Source of the DNA: Methyloversatilis discipulorum
Lineage (GTDB): Bacteria > Pseudomonadota > Gammaproteobacteria > Burkholderiales > Rhodocyclaceae
Length of the DNA: 64,000 bases
Reading direction: 5' to 3'
Assembly: GCF_000527135.1 (NCBI RefSeq)
Contig: NZ_AZUP01000001.1
Location: 2,046,001 to 2,110,000, forward strand
Part shown: piece after piece, positions 16,556 through 24,275 of the stretch
Position numbering within the stretch: position 1 is the stretch's first letter
How the letters are laid out: each line of letters opens with the position of its first letter
Notes under the pieces: generated by a model
What the model was told of the DNA's origin: nothing
Databases searched by the model: none
What the model saw: the letters and a program-made list of their open reading frames with translations, nothing else
Translations under genes and position numbers: made by a program

Positions 16556-19420
16556 ATGTCATTACCCAGAGAAACCGATTACGGCACACCCGCCCGCGAG
16601 TCGGAAAAGGAAGTCACGCTGTCGATCGACGGCATCGAAGTCACGGTGCCGGCCGGCACCTCGGTCATGCGCGCCGCGCAGGAATGCGGCAACAGCATTC
16701 CGAAGCTGTGCGCGACCGACAGCCTGGAGCCCTTCGGCTCCTGTCGCCTGTGCCTGGTCGAGATCGAAGGTCGCCGCGGCTACCCGGCCTCCTGCACGAC
16801 GATCGCCGAAGCCGGCATGCAGGTGCGCACCCAGACGCCCAAGCTGGCGGACATCCGCCGCGGCGTGATGGAGCTCTACATTTCCGACCACCCGCTGGAC
16901 TGCCTGACCTGCTCGGCCAATGGCAACTGCGAACTGCAGGACATGACCGGCGTGGTCGGCCTGCGCGAAGTGCGTTACGGCATGAAGGGCAAGAACCACT
17001 TCGACCTGCTGTCGGCACTGACGAAGGAGAAGGACGAATCCAATCCCTACTTCAGCTACGACCCGTCCAAGTGCATCGTCTGCAACCGCTGCGTCCGTGC
17101 CTGCGAAGAAACGCAGGGCACGTTCGCGCTGACCATTTCCGGCCGCGGCTTCGATTCGCGCGTCAGCCCGGGTGAGAGCCAGCCCTTCATGGAATCGGAA
17201 TGCGTGTCCTGCGGCGCCTGCGTGCAGGCCTGCCCGACCGCGACACTGATGGAGAAGGGCGTGATCGAACACGGTCAGGCCGAAAAGAAGGTCACCACCA
17301 CCTGCGCCTACTGCGGCGTCGGCTGCTCTTTCGACGCCGAAGTGAAGGGCACGACCGTGGTACGCATGGTGCCGAGCAAGGACGGCGGCGCCAATCACGG
17401 CCATTCCTGCGTCAAAGGTCGCTTCGCCTTCGGCTACGCCACGCACGCCGACCGCATCACCACGCCGATGATCCGCAAGAGCATCGAGGACGCCTGGCAG
17501 CCGGTCAGCTGGGACGAGGCGATCAACTACGCCGCCTCCGAATTCAAGCGCATCCAGGCCAAACACGGCCGTGACTCGGTCGGCGGCATCACGTCCAGCC
17601 GCTGCACCAACGAAGAAACCTATCTGGTGCAGAAGCTGGTTCGCGCGGCCTTCGGCAACAACAACGTCGACACCTGCGCCCGCGTCTGCCATTCGCCCAC
17701 CGGCTACGGCCTGAAACAGACGCTGGGCGAGTCGGCCGGCACCCAGACCTTCGACTCGGTGATGAAGGCCGACGTCATCATGGTGATGGGCGCCAACCCG
17801 ACCGACGGCCACCCGGTGTTCGGCTCGCAGATGAAGCGCCGCCTGCGCGAAGGCGCCAAGCTCATCGTGGTCGACCCGCGCAGCATCGATCTCGTGCGCT
17901 CGCCGCACATCAAGGCGGAACAGCACCTGAAACTGAAGCCCGGCAGCAACGTCGCGCTGATCACGTCGATGGCGCACGTGGTCGTGACCGAGGGCCTGGT
18001 CAAGGAAGACTTCGTCCGCGAGCGCTGCGAATGGCATTCGTTCGAACAGTGGCGCGACTTCGTTGCAAAGCCCGAGAACTCACCGGAAGCGATGGAACAG
18101 CACACCGGCGTACCGGCGGCCGACGTGCGCGCCGCCGCCCGACTGTTCGCCACCGGCGGCAACGCGGCGATCTACTACGGCCTCGGCGTGACCGAGCACA
18201 GCCAGGGCTCGACCACCGTCATCGGCATCGCCAACCTGGCGATGGCCACCGGCAACATCGGCCGCGAAGGCGTGGGCGTGAATCCGCTGCGCGGCCAGAA
18301 CAACGTGCAGGGCTCCTGCGACATGGGCAGCTTCCCGCACGAACTGCCGGGCTACCGCCACGTGTCCGACGCCGCCACGCGCATGCTGTTCAAGGATGCC
18401 TGGGGCGTCGAGCCGCAGCCGGAACCGGGCCTGCGCATCCCGAACATGTTCGAAGCGGCGATGGACGGCACCTTCCTCGGCCTCTACTGCGAAGGCGAGG
18501 ACATCGTGCAGTCCGACCCGAACACGCAGCATGTCGAAGCCGCACTGCGCGCGATGGAATGCGTGGTGGTGCAGGACCTGTTCCTGAACGAAACGGCGAA
18601 GTTCGCGCACGTCTTCCTGCCCGGCTCCAGCTTCCTCGAAAAGGACGGCACCTTCACCAATGCCGAGCGCCGCATCTCGCGCGTACGCAAGGTGATGCCG
18701 CCGCTGGCCGGCAGGGAGGACTGGGAAGTCACCGTCATGCTGTCGAACGCGCTCGGCTACCCGATGAACTACAGCCACCCGTCCGAGATCATGGACGAGA
18801 TCGCGCGGCTGACGCCCACCTTCCACGGCGTCAGCTACGAGCGGCTGGACGAACTGGGCAGCATCCAGTGGCCGTGCAACGAACAGGCGCCGGACGGCAC
18901 GCCCATCATGCACATCGACCAGTTCGTACGTGGCAAGGGTCGCTTCATGCTGACCGAGTACGTGCCGACCGAGGAACGCACATCCAAGCGCTTCCCGCTG
19001 ATCCTGACCACCGGCCGCATCCTGTCGCAATACAACGTCGGCGCGCAGACGCGGCGCACCGCGAACTCGATGTGGCACGACGAGGACCGCCTGGAAATCC
19101 ACCCGGCCGACGCCGAAACGCGCGGCATCAACGAAGGCGACTGGGTCGGCATCACCTCGCGCGCCGGCGAGACGGTACTGCGCGCACGCGTGTCCGAGCG
19201 CATGCAGCCGGGCGTCGTGTATACGACTTTCCACTTCCCGGAGTCGGGTGCCAACGTCATCACCACCGACAACTCCGACTGGGCCACCAACTGCCCCGAG
19301 TACAAGGTGACCGCGGTCGAGGTGACCCGGGTGACCCAGCCGTCGGAATGGCAGCAGCGCTACCGCGACTTCTCGCAGCAGCAGATCGACCTGCTGCCGA
19401 AGAAGCGCGAGAAGGTCTGA
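16556..19420 (+). CDS. fdsA: NAD-dependent molybdenum formate dehydrogenase catalytic alpha subunit
   Basis: Oxidises formate to CO2 at a bis-pterin molybdenum centre in the cytoplasm. The 954 residues begin with a NuoG-like region: 2Fe-2S cysteines (about 44-80, GSCRLCL), a His-ligated cluster (HPLDCLTCSANGNC), and two ferredoxin clusters (CIVCNRCVRAC, CVSCGACVQAC). Then comes the FdhF-like core with CAYCGVGC and the molybdenum ligand Cys378 in VCHSPTGYG, an ordinary TGC codon, so the enzyme is not a selenoprotein. A Mo-pterin C-terminal domain follows. The ATG at 16556 follows CCAGGAGAACAG; the open frame upstream is noncoding relative to fdsB. Confidence 0.96.
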   Translation: MSLPRETDYGTPARESEKEVTLSIDGIEVTVPAGTSVMRAAQECGNSIPKLCATDSLEPFGSCRLCLVEIEGRRGYPASCTTIAEAGMQVRTQTPKLADIRRGVMELYISDHPLDCLTCSANGNCELQDMTGVVGLREVRYGMKGKNHFDLLSALTKEKDESNPYFSYDPSKCIVCNRCVRACEETQGTFALTISGRGFDSRVSPGESQPFMESECVSCGACVQACPTATLMEKGVIEHGQAEKKVTTTCAYCGVGCSFDAEVKGTTVVRMVPSKDGGANHGHSCVKGRFAFGYATHADRITTPMIRKSIEDAWQPVSWDEAINYAASEFKRIQAKHGRDSVGGITSSRCTNEETYLVQKLVRAAFGNNNVDTCARVCHSPTGYGLKQTLGESAGTQTFDSVMKADVIMVMGANPTDGHPVFGSQMKRRLREGAKLIVVDPRSIDLVRSPHIKAEQHLKLKPGSNVALITSMAHVVVTEGLVKEDFVRERCEWHSFEQWRDFVAKPENSPEAMEQHTGVPAADVRAAARLFATGGNAAIYYGLGVTEHSQGSTTVIGIANLAMATGNIGREGVGVNPLRGQNNVQGSCDMGSFPHELPGYRHVSDAATRMLFKDAWGVEPQPEPGLRIPNMFEAAMDGTFLGLYCEGEDIVQSDPNTQHVEAALRAMECVVVQDLFLNETAKFAHVFLPGSSFLEKDGTFTNAERRISRVRKVMPPLAGREDWEVTVMLSNALGYPMNYSHPSEIMDEIARLTPTFHGVSYERLDELGSIQWPCNEQAPDGTPIMHIDQFVRGKGRFMLTEYVPTEERTSKRFPLILTTGRILSQYNVGAQTRRTANSMWHDEDRLEIHPADAETRGINEGDWVGITSRAGETVLRARVSERMQPGVVYTTFHFPESGANVITTDNSDWATNCPEYKVTAVEVTRVTQPSEWQQRYRDFSQQQIDLLPKKREKV

Positions 19421-19423
19421 GTC

Positions 19424-20299
19424 GTGGGCGCGGTGCAGGCTCTCGATATGGGTGGGCCGCTGCTTGCATGCGACGAGGCGGGCGACGCGGGTGAAGCCGT
19501 GCTGCACCCCGCCCAGCGTTTGCGCAGCGCCGTGCGTGTCAGCGGCGGCGTGCGCACGGCCAGCGTCGAATGCGTGGCCGAGGAAGTGCCGGTGGCCATG
19601 GTGTACAACGGCATTTCGCACGCCGTGATGCTGGCCACGCCGGCCGATCTGGAGGACTTCGGCACCGGCTTCAGCCTGGCTGAAGGCATCGTTGCGCGTG
19701 CCTCCGAGATCCACGATGTCGACACGGCGCACCACGCCGACGGCATCGAGGTGCGCATGCAGGTGTCCAACCGCGCCTTCGAAGCGCTGAAGGCGCGTCG
19801 CCGTTCTCTGGCCGGGCGCACAGGCTGCGGGCTGTGCGGCGTGGACAGCCTCGGCCAGGTCACTCGCGATGTGAAACCGGTTGCGGCGCGCCCCGCGTTC
19901 GACGAGGCAGCCATTCACCGTGCTCTCGTCGCGCTCGGCGAGGGCCAGGCCCTGCACGCGCTGACCGGCTCGGTACACGCCGCCGCCTGGGCACACGCGG
20001 ACGGCACGCTGTTCGCAGTGCGCGAGGACGTCGGCCGCCACAACGCGCTGGACAAGCTGATCGGCGCCGTCGCGCTGGCCGGCGTCGACACTGCGCAGGG
20101 CTTCGCGGTCGTCACCAGCCGCGCCAGTTACGAAATGGTGCTCAAACTCGCCAGCGTCGGCGGCGGCCTGCTGGCGGCGATTTCCGCGCCGACCGGGCTG
20201 GCCATCGATCTGGCGGTGCGCACCGGCGTCACGCTGTGCGGCTTTGTCCGCGACGGCCGCATGGCGATCTACACCGAACCGAAGAATCGAACGGAATAA
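19424..20299 (+). CDS. fdhD: Formate dehydrogenase accessory sulfurtransferase FdhD (FdsC)
   Basis: Transfers sulfur to the molybdenum cofactor before insertion into the formate dehydrogenase. The 291 residues carry the motif GRTGCGLCGV with the CxxC sulfur-relay cysteines, and REDVGRHNALDKLIG, a hallmark of FdhD. I chose the GTG at 19424, which has AAGG 8 bases upstream; an ATG at 19448 would drop eight residues. It starts 3 bases after the fdsA stop, inside the fds operon, as in Cupriavidus and Rhodobacter. Confidence 0.93.
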   Translation: MGAVQALDMGGPLLACDEAGDAGEAVLHPAQRLRSAVRVSGGVRTASVECVAEEVPVAMVYNGISHAVMLATPADLEDFGTGFSLAEGIVARASEIHDVDTAHHADGIEVRMQVSNRAFEALKARRRSLAGRTGCGLCGVDSLGQVTRDVKPVAARPAFDEAAIHRALVALGEGQALHALTGSVHAAAWAHADGTLFAVREDVGRHNALDKLIGAVALAGVDTAQGFAVVTSRASYEMVLKLASVGGGLLAAISAPTGLAIDLAVRTGVTLCGFVRDGRMAIYTEPKNRTE

Positions 20300-20302
20300 G
20301 CA

Positions 20303-20536
20303 ATGGACATCCAGAATCTCGTCAAGATGGCCAACCAGATCGGCCAGTTCTTTCACAGCTACCCCGACCACGACGAAGCGGTGCGCGAAGTCGCCGCCCA
20401 CATCCGTCGCTTCTGGGAACCACGCATGCGCCGTGCGATCATCGAGCAGATGAACCGCGGCGGCGACACCGGTATGCTGCCGCTGGTCATCGAAGCGCTG
20501 CAGCACATGCAGGAGCAGGAAACCTCCACCACCTGA
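20303..20536 (+). CDS. fdsD: Formate dehydrogenase delta subunit
   Basis: A 77-residue protein needed for an active Fds enzyme in related systems. It has the family pattern NLVKMANQIGQFFHSYPDHDEAVREVAAHI and a C-terminal helix with MNRGGDTGMLPLV. It follows fdhD by 3 bases, the usual last structural gene of the fds operon. Confidence 0.93.
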   Translation: MDIQNLVKMANQIGQFFHSYPDHDEAVREVAAHIRRFWEPRMRRAIIEQMNRGGDTGMLPLVIEALQHMQEQETSTT

Positions 20537-20551
20537 AAGGACACCCCACTG

Positions 20552-21151
20552 ATGAGTTCACTGACGACGCTGCGCGACCTGATGGGTCTCGGCCACGAGC
20601 CGGGCCTGCTTGCCGACGCCGCCCTGGTGATGATCGATTGCCAGAACACCTACCGTGAAGGGGTCATGCAGCTCACGGGCGTCGAGGCGGCGCTGCTGGA
20701 AGCACGACGCGTACTCGACCGCGCGCGCGAACTCGGCCGTCCGGTCATCCACATCCAGCACGACGCCGGTCCGGGCACGCCCTATGACGTCAATGCCGCG
20801 ATCGGCCGCATCGCCGACATCGTCGCGCCGCAGGCCGGTGAGACGGTGATCACCAAGCACTACCCGAACAGCTTCGTACAGACCTCGCTCGACGAAGAAC
20901 TGAAGAAGCTGGGCGTGAAGCAGCTTGTGCTGGCCGGCTTCATGACGCACATGTGCGTGAATTCGACGGCGCGCGGTGCCTTCAACCTCGGCTACGCGCC
21001 CACCGTAGTCGCCGCCGCCACCGCCACGCGCGACCTGCCGCTGCCGGACGGCAGCACGGTCCCCGCCGCTGCGGTGCAGGCCGCAAGCATCGCCACGATG
21101 CGCGACCTGTTCGCCGCGATCGCGCCGAACGCAGACGCAGTCGCGCGCTGA
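20552..21151 (+). CDS. Cysteine hydrolase of the isochorismatase family
   Basis: A 199-residue hydrolase of the isochorismatase-like fold. The catalytic triad can be read as Asp in LVMIDCQNTY, Lys in VITKHYPNSF, and Cys in FMTHMCVNSTARGAF. The substrate cannot be told from sequence; nicotinamidase-, hydantoin- and peroxyureidoacrylate-type activities all use this fold. It lies 15 bases after fdsD on the same strand and ahead of a strong terminator, so it is probably co-transcribed with formate dehydrogenase, an association I cannot explain. Confidence 0.85.
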   Translation: MSSLTTLRDLMGLGHEPGLLADAALVMIDCQNTYREGVMQLTGVEAALLEARRVLDRARELGRPVIHIQHDAGPGTPYDVNAAIGRIADIVAPQAGETVITKHYPNSFVQTSLDEELKKLGVKQLVLAGFMTHMCVNSTARGAFNLGYAPTVVAAATATRDLPLPDGSTVPAAAVQAASIATMRDLFAAIAPNADAVAR

Positions 21152-21166
21152 ACGGCGACGCACACG

Positions 21167-21197
21167 AAAAAAAGCCGGCAGCCGCCGGCTTTTTTTT
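21167..21197 (+). terminator. Intrinsic terminator after the fds operon
   Basis: A run of A, stem GCCGGC, loop AGCC, stem GCCGGC, then eight T. It closes the fds operon and separates it from modABC. Confidence 0.9.
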
Positions 21198-21239
21198 GCC
21201 CATCGCCGCGGCACACGCAGGATTTCATCGTACGATCGT

Positions 21240-21261
21240 CCTGTATTTAATTTTATACAGG
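21240..21261 (+). promoter_or_regulatory. Inverted repeat upstream of modA, candidate operator
   Basis: CCTGTAT and ATACAGG are perfect 7-bp inverted arms around an 8-base AT-rich spacer, ending 7 bases before the modA ATG, so the repeat overlaps the ribosome site. A separate palindrome ATCGTACGAT lies at 21227-21236. Molybdate transport genes are commonly repressed by ModE at such positions; the sequence is not a canonical Mo-box, so the protein bound is open. Confidence 0.5.
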
Positions 21262-21268
21262 AAAGACC

Positions 21269-22039
21269 ATGAAACTCGCCCGCCTGCTGCCCACCCGCCT
21301 GCTGTCAGCACTTGCTCTGAGCCTCATTGCCGGCGCCGCCCACGCGGACACGCTTGTCGTATTCGCAGCCGCCAGCCTGACCAACGCATTGCAGGACATC
21401 GGCAAGGCGTTCGAGACACGCTCCGGTCACACGGTCAAGTTCTCCTTCGCAGCGTCGTCGGCACTTGCCCGGCAGATCGAAGCCGGCGCCCAGGCACAGG
21501 TTTTCCTGTCGGCCGACGAGCAATGGATGGACTACCTCGCCGAGCGCAAGCTGCTCGCCGCCGGCACGCGTACCGATCTGCTCGGCAACAGCCTGGTGCT
21601 GGTGACCCCTGCCGACAGCAAGGCGTCGGTGACGCTGAAACCCGGCTTCGATCTCGCCGCGCTGCTCGGCGACGGTCGTCTGGCCACCGGCGATCCTGCC
21701 CACGTGCCGGTGGGCAAGTACGCAAAGGACGCACTGACCAGGCTCGGCGCATGGCCGGTCGCGGAACCGAAACTGGTTCGCGCTGACTCGGTGCGCGCGG
21801 CACTGGTTCTGGTCGAACGTGGCGAAGTGCCAGCCGGCATCGTCTATGCGACGGACGCAGCGGTGTCGCCCAAGGTCCGGGTCGCCGGCGTGTTTCCCGC
21901 TGACACACACGCGCCGATCACCTATCCTGCTGCCATCGTTGCCGGACAGGACACGCCCCCCGCGCGCGCCTTCATGCAGTGGCTGCGTGGCACGGAATCG
22001 GCGGCGGTATTCACCCGATATGGTTTCAGCCTCAAATAA
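21269..22039 (+). CDS. modA: Molybdate ABC transporter periplasmic binding protein
   Basis: Captures molybdate in the periplasm. The 256 residues begin with a signal peptide (MKLARLLPTRLLSALALSLI, cleavage after AHA near residue 26), then DTLVVFAAASLTNAL, the ModA opening with its oxyanion-binding serine, and FAASSALARQIEAGA. First gene of modABC, 6 bases before modB. The metal it imports would feed the molybdenum formate dehydrogenase just upstream. Confidence 0.95.
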   Translation: MKLARLLPTRLLSALALSLIAGAAHADTLVVFAAASLTNALQDIGKAFETRSGHTVKFSFAASSALARQIEAGAQAQVFLSADEQWMDYLAERKLLAAGTRTDLLGNSLVLVTPADSKASVTLKPGFDLAALLGDGRLATGDPAHVPVGKYAKDALTRLGAWPVAEPKLVRADSVRAALVLVERGEVPAGIVYATDAAVSPKVRVAGVFPADTHAPITYPAAIVAGQDTPPARAFMQWLRGTESAAVFTRYGFSLK

Positions 22040-22045
22040 GGATAG

Positions 22046-22732
22046 ATGAGCGACATCGAACTGGATGCCCTGCTGCTCAGCCTCCGTGTCGGGCTGGCCA
22101 GCACCGCGCTGTGCCTGCCCTTCGCGCTGGGCGTCGCCTGGCTGCTGTCACGCACCCGTCTGCCCGGTCGCGCCCTGCTCGACGGCATCGTGCACGCCCC
22201 GCTGGTGCTGCCGCCGGTGGTGATCGGCTACCTGCTGCTGATCTCGCTCGGCACGCGCGCGCCGCTCGGCGCCTGGCTGAAGAACACCTTCGGCATCCAG
22301 CTCATCTTCACGACCGAAGGCGTGGTCGTGGCCGCGGCAGTGATGGCCTTTCCATTGATGGTGAGAGCGATCCGGCTGTCGCTGGACGGCGTCGACCGCG
22401 GTATCGAACTGGCCGCTCGCACGCTCGGCGCCGGCCGGCTCGACGTGCTGTGCACGATCACGCTGCCGATGATGCTGCCGGGCATCCTGTCCGGCGCGAT
22501 GATGGCGTTCGCCGCCAGCCTCGGCGAATTCGGCGCCACCATCACTTTCGCCTCCAATATCGAAGGCGAGACGCGCACGCTGCCGCTGGCCATCTACACC
22601 GCGACACAGACGCCGGACGGCGATGCCATCGCGCTGCGTCTGGTCGGTCTGTCGATGGCGCTGGCGGTGGCCGCTATCACGCTGTCTGAATGGCTGAACC
22701 GGCGCACGCAGCGCTGGCTGGGGCGACCATGA
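22046..22732 (+). CDS. modB: Molybdate ABC transporter permease
   Basis: Inner-membrane channel of the molybdate importer, 228 residues with about five to six membrane segments. The EAA loop appears as ELAARTLGAGRLDVLCTITLP, which docks the ATPase. The final codons overlap modC as ATGA. Confidence 0.95.
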   Translation: MSDIELDALLLSLRVGLASTALCLPFALGVAWLLSRTRLPGRALLDGIVHAPLVLPPVVIGYLLLISLGTRAPLGAWLKNTFGIQLIFTTEGVVVAAAVMAFPLMVRAIRLSLDGVDRGIELAARTLGAGRLDVLCTITLPMMLPGILSGAMMAFAASLGEFGATITFASNIEGETRTLPLAIYTATQTPDGDAIALRLVGLSMALAVAAITLSEWLNRRTQRWLGRP

Positions 22733-23862
22733 TCGAACTGCAGTTCGGCGCCCGGCTCGGCGCGCTCGATCTCGACGCTGACGTCACGTTGCCGTCGCGC
22801 GGCGTCAGCGCCATCTTCGGCCGCAGCGGTGCCGGCAAGAGCAGCCTGATCAACGCGGTGGCCGGCATCGTGCGGCCGTCGCGCGGACGCATCACGGTCG
22901 GCGACCGCGTGTTCTTCGACGCCGACGCCGGCATCGATCTGCCGATCGAAGCCCGCAGCGTCGGCTATGTGTTCCAGGATGCACGGCTGTTTCCGCACCT
23001 GTCGGTGAGTGGAAACCTGCGTTACGGGCTGAAACGCGCGCGCGGCCCGCGCCCGGTGGACTGGAACAGCGTGATCGAGGTGCTCGGCCTCGCCCACCTG
23101 CTCGACCGCCGGCCGCATCACCTGTCCGGTGGCGAGAAACAACGGGTGGCGCTGGGCCGCGCGCTGCTGCGCCAACCGGGGCTGCTGCTGATGGACGAAC
23201 CGCTCGCCTCGCTGGATGCGCCGCGCAAGGCGGAAGTGCTGCCCTACATCGAACGGCTGGCGCAGGAATTCGCACTGCCGGTGCTCTATGTAAGCCATTC
23301 GATCGAGGAAGTGACACGACTGGCCGACCATCTGGTCATCGTCAGCGAAGGCCGCACCGTCGCCAGCGGCGAGCTGGCAGACATCATGTCGCGCCCCGAG
23401 CACTCGCCGCTGATCGGTCGCTACGAAGCGGGCTCGGTGCTGGAATGCACGGTGCTGCAGCACAACGACGACTATGCGCTGACCACGCTGCGCTTCGCCG
23501 ACGGCCAATTGCGCGTGCCGCGCATCGATCTTGATCTCGGTTGCGCGGTGCGCGTGCGCATCCGCGCCCGCGACGTCGCACTGGCATTGTCGCGTCCGAT
23601 GGACGTGTCGATCACCAACAAGATGCCCGGCCGGATCGCACGCATCACACCGCGAGAAGGTCCTTACGCCGACGTCGCGGTCGACCTCGGGAGCAGTTCG
23701 CTGCGCGCGCTGGTCACGCGCGAGTCCTGCGACCGGCTGGGTCTGCAACAGGGCACAGCAGTCTGGGTGATGGTGAAATCGGTGGCGCTGGACAGCCGCA
23801 GCGTCGGCTTCAACCGGCGTCCGCGTCCCGACGTGGCGCCTGAACTGCCGGCTGCGGATTGA
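22729..23862 (+). CDS. modC: Molybdate ABC transporter ATPase with C-terminal Mop domain
   Basis: Powers molybdate import. The 377 residues have Walker A GRSGAGKSS, signature HLSGGEKQRVALGRALL, Walker B LLLMDEPLASLD and the H-loop VSHS. The C-terminal part (about 230-370) is a molybdate-binding TOBE/Mop regulatory region (SITNKMPGRIARI). The ATG at 22729 overlaps the modB stop. Its 3' end overlaps the convergent ModE-like gene by 53 bases. Confidence 0.95.
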   Translation: MIELQFGARLGALDLDADVTLPSRGVSAIFGRSGAGKSSLINAVAGIVRPSRGRITVGDRVFFDADAGIDLPIEARSVGYVFQDARLFPHLSVSGNLRYGLKRARGPRPVDWNSVIEVLGLAHLLDRRPHHLSGGEKQRVALGRALLRQPGLLLMDEPLASLDAPRKAEVLPYIERLAQEFALPVLYVSHSIEEVTRLADHLVIVSEGRTVASGELADIMSRPEHSPLIGRYEAGSVLECTVLQHNDDYALTTLRFADGQLRVPRIDLDLGCAVRVRIRARDVALALSRPMDVSITNKMPGRIARITPREGPYADVAVDLGSSSLRALVTRESCDRLGLQQGTAVWVMVKSVALDSRSVGFNRRPRPDVAPELPAAD

Positions 23863-24217
23863 GCGCTTCGTCCAGTTCGCGCAATTGCAGCGCGACCGCG
23901 TCGGCCGTTCGCCGCTCAGCGGCGCGGAACAATGCGATCAGCCGTTCGCCGAAGGGCGTCAGCTCGGCGCCGCCGGCGCCCTGCGAACGACCGGGATAAG
24001 TCTTCACTACCGGCTCGGCGAACATGCGGTTCATGTCGTCGATCAGCAACCAGGCGCGCCGATAGGCCATGCCCATCGCGCGCGCCGCGCCCGAGATCGA
24101 CCGCTCGCGCGCCAGGTGCTCGAGCAGCTCGATCTTGCCCGGCCCCAGCCGCTCGCCATTGTGGAAATGCAGTCGCAGCGACGCGGTGGAGCGCGGCAGA
24201 TCATCGGAGCGGTTCAT
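23810..24217 (-). CDS. One-domain ModE-like winged-helix regulator
   Basis: A 135-residue protein with only the ModE N-terminal winged helix (GPGKIELLEHLARERSISGAARAMGMAYRRAWLLIDDMN) and the wing GGAELTPFGERLI. The molybdate-binding Mop/TOBE domains of full ModE are absent, so it cannot sense molybdate in the usual way, unless through another protein. Position, convergent with and overlapping modC, suggests control of molybdenum genes. The ATG at 24217 was chosen because homology starts near MNRSDDLPRS; the upstream open frame looks noncoding. Confidence 0.82.
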   Translation of the reverse strand: MNRSDDLPRSTASLRLHFHNGERLGPGKIELLEHLARERSISGAARAMGMAYRRAWLLIDDMNRMFAEPVVKTYPGRSQGAGGAELTPFGERLIALFRAAERRTADAVALQLRELDEALNPQPAVQAPRRDADAG

Positions 24218-24275
24218 GCGCGGAGTGTAGCGCGCAAGCAGCGATCCGCGATGCAGGAGAGCAAGGCCCGTCCGA

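Noticed and set aside
17687..17689. Selenocysteine at the FdsA active site
   Set aside because: The codon is TGC (cysteine), not TGA, and no selenium gene is nearby.
14757..20506. Long minus-strand open frames opposite fdsG, fdsB, fdsA and fdhD
   Set aside because: Same GC-driven shadow effect; the plus-strand genes carry clear cofactor motifs.
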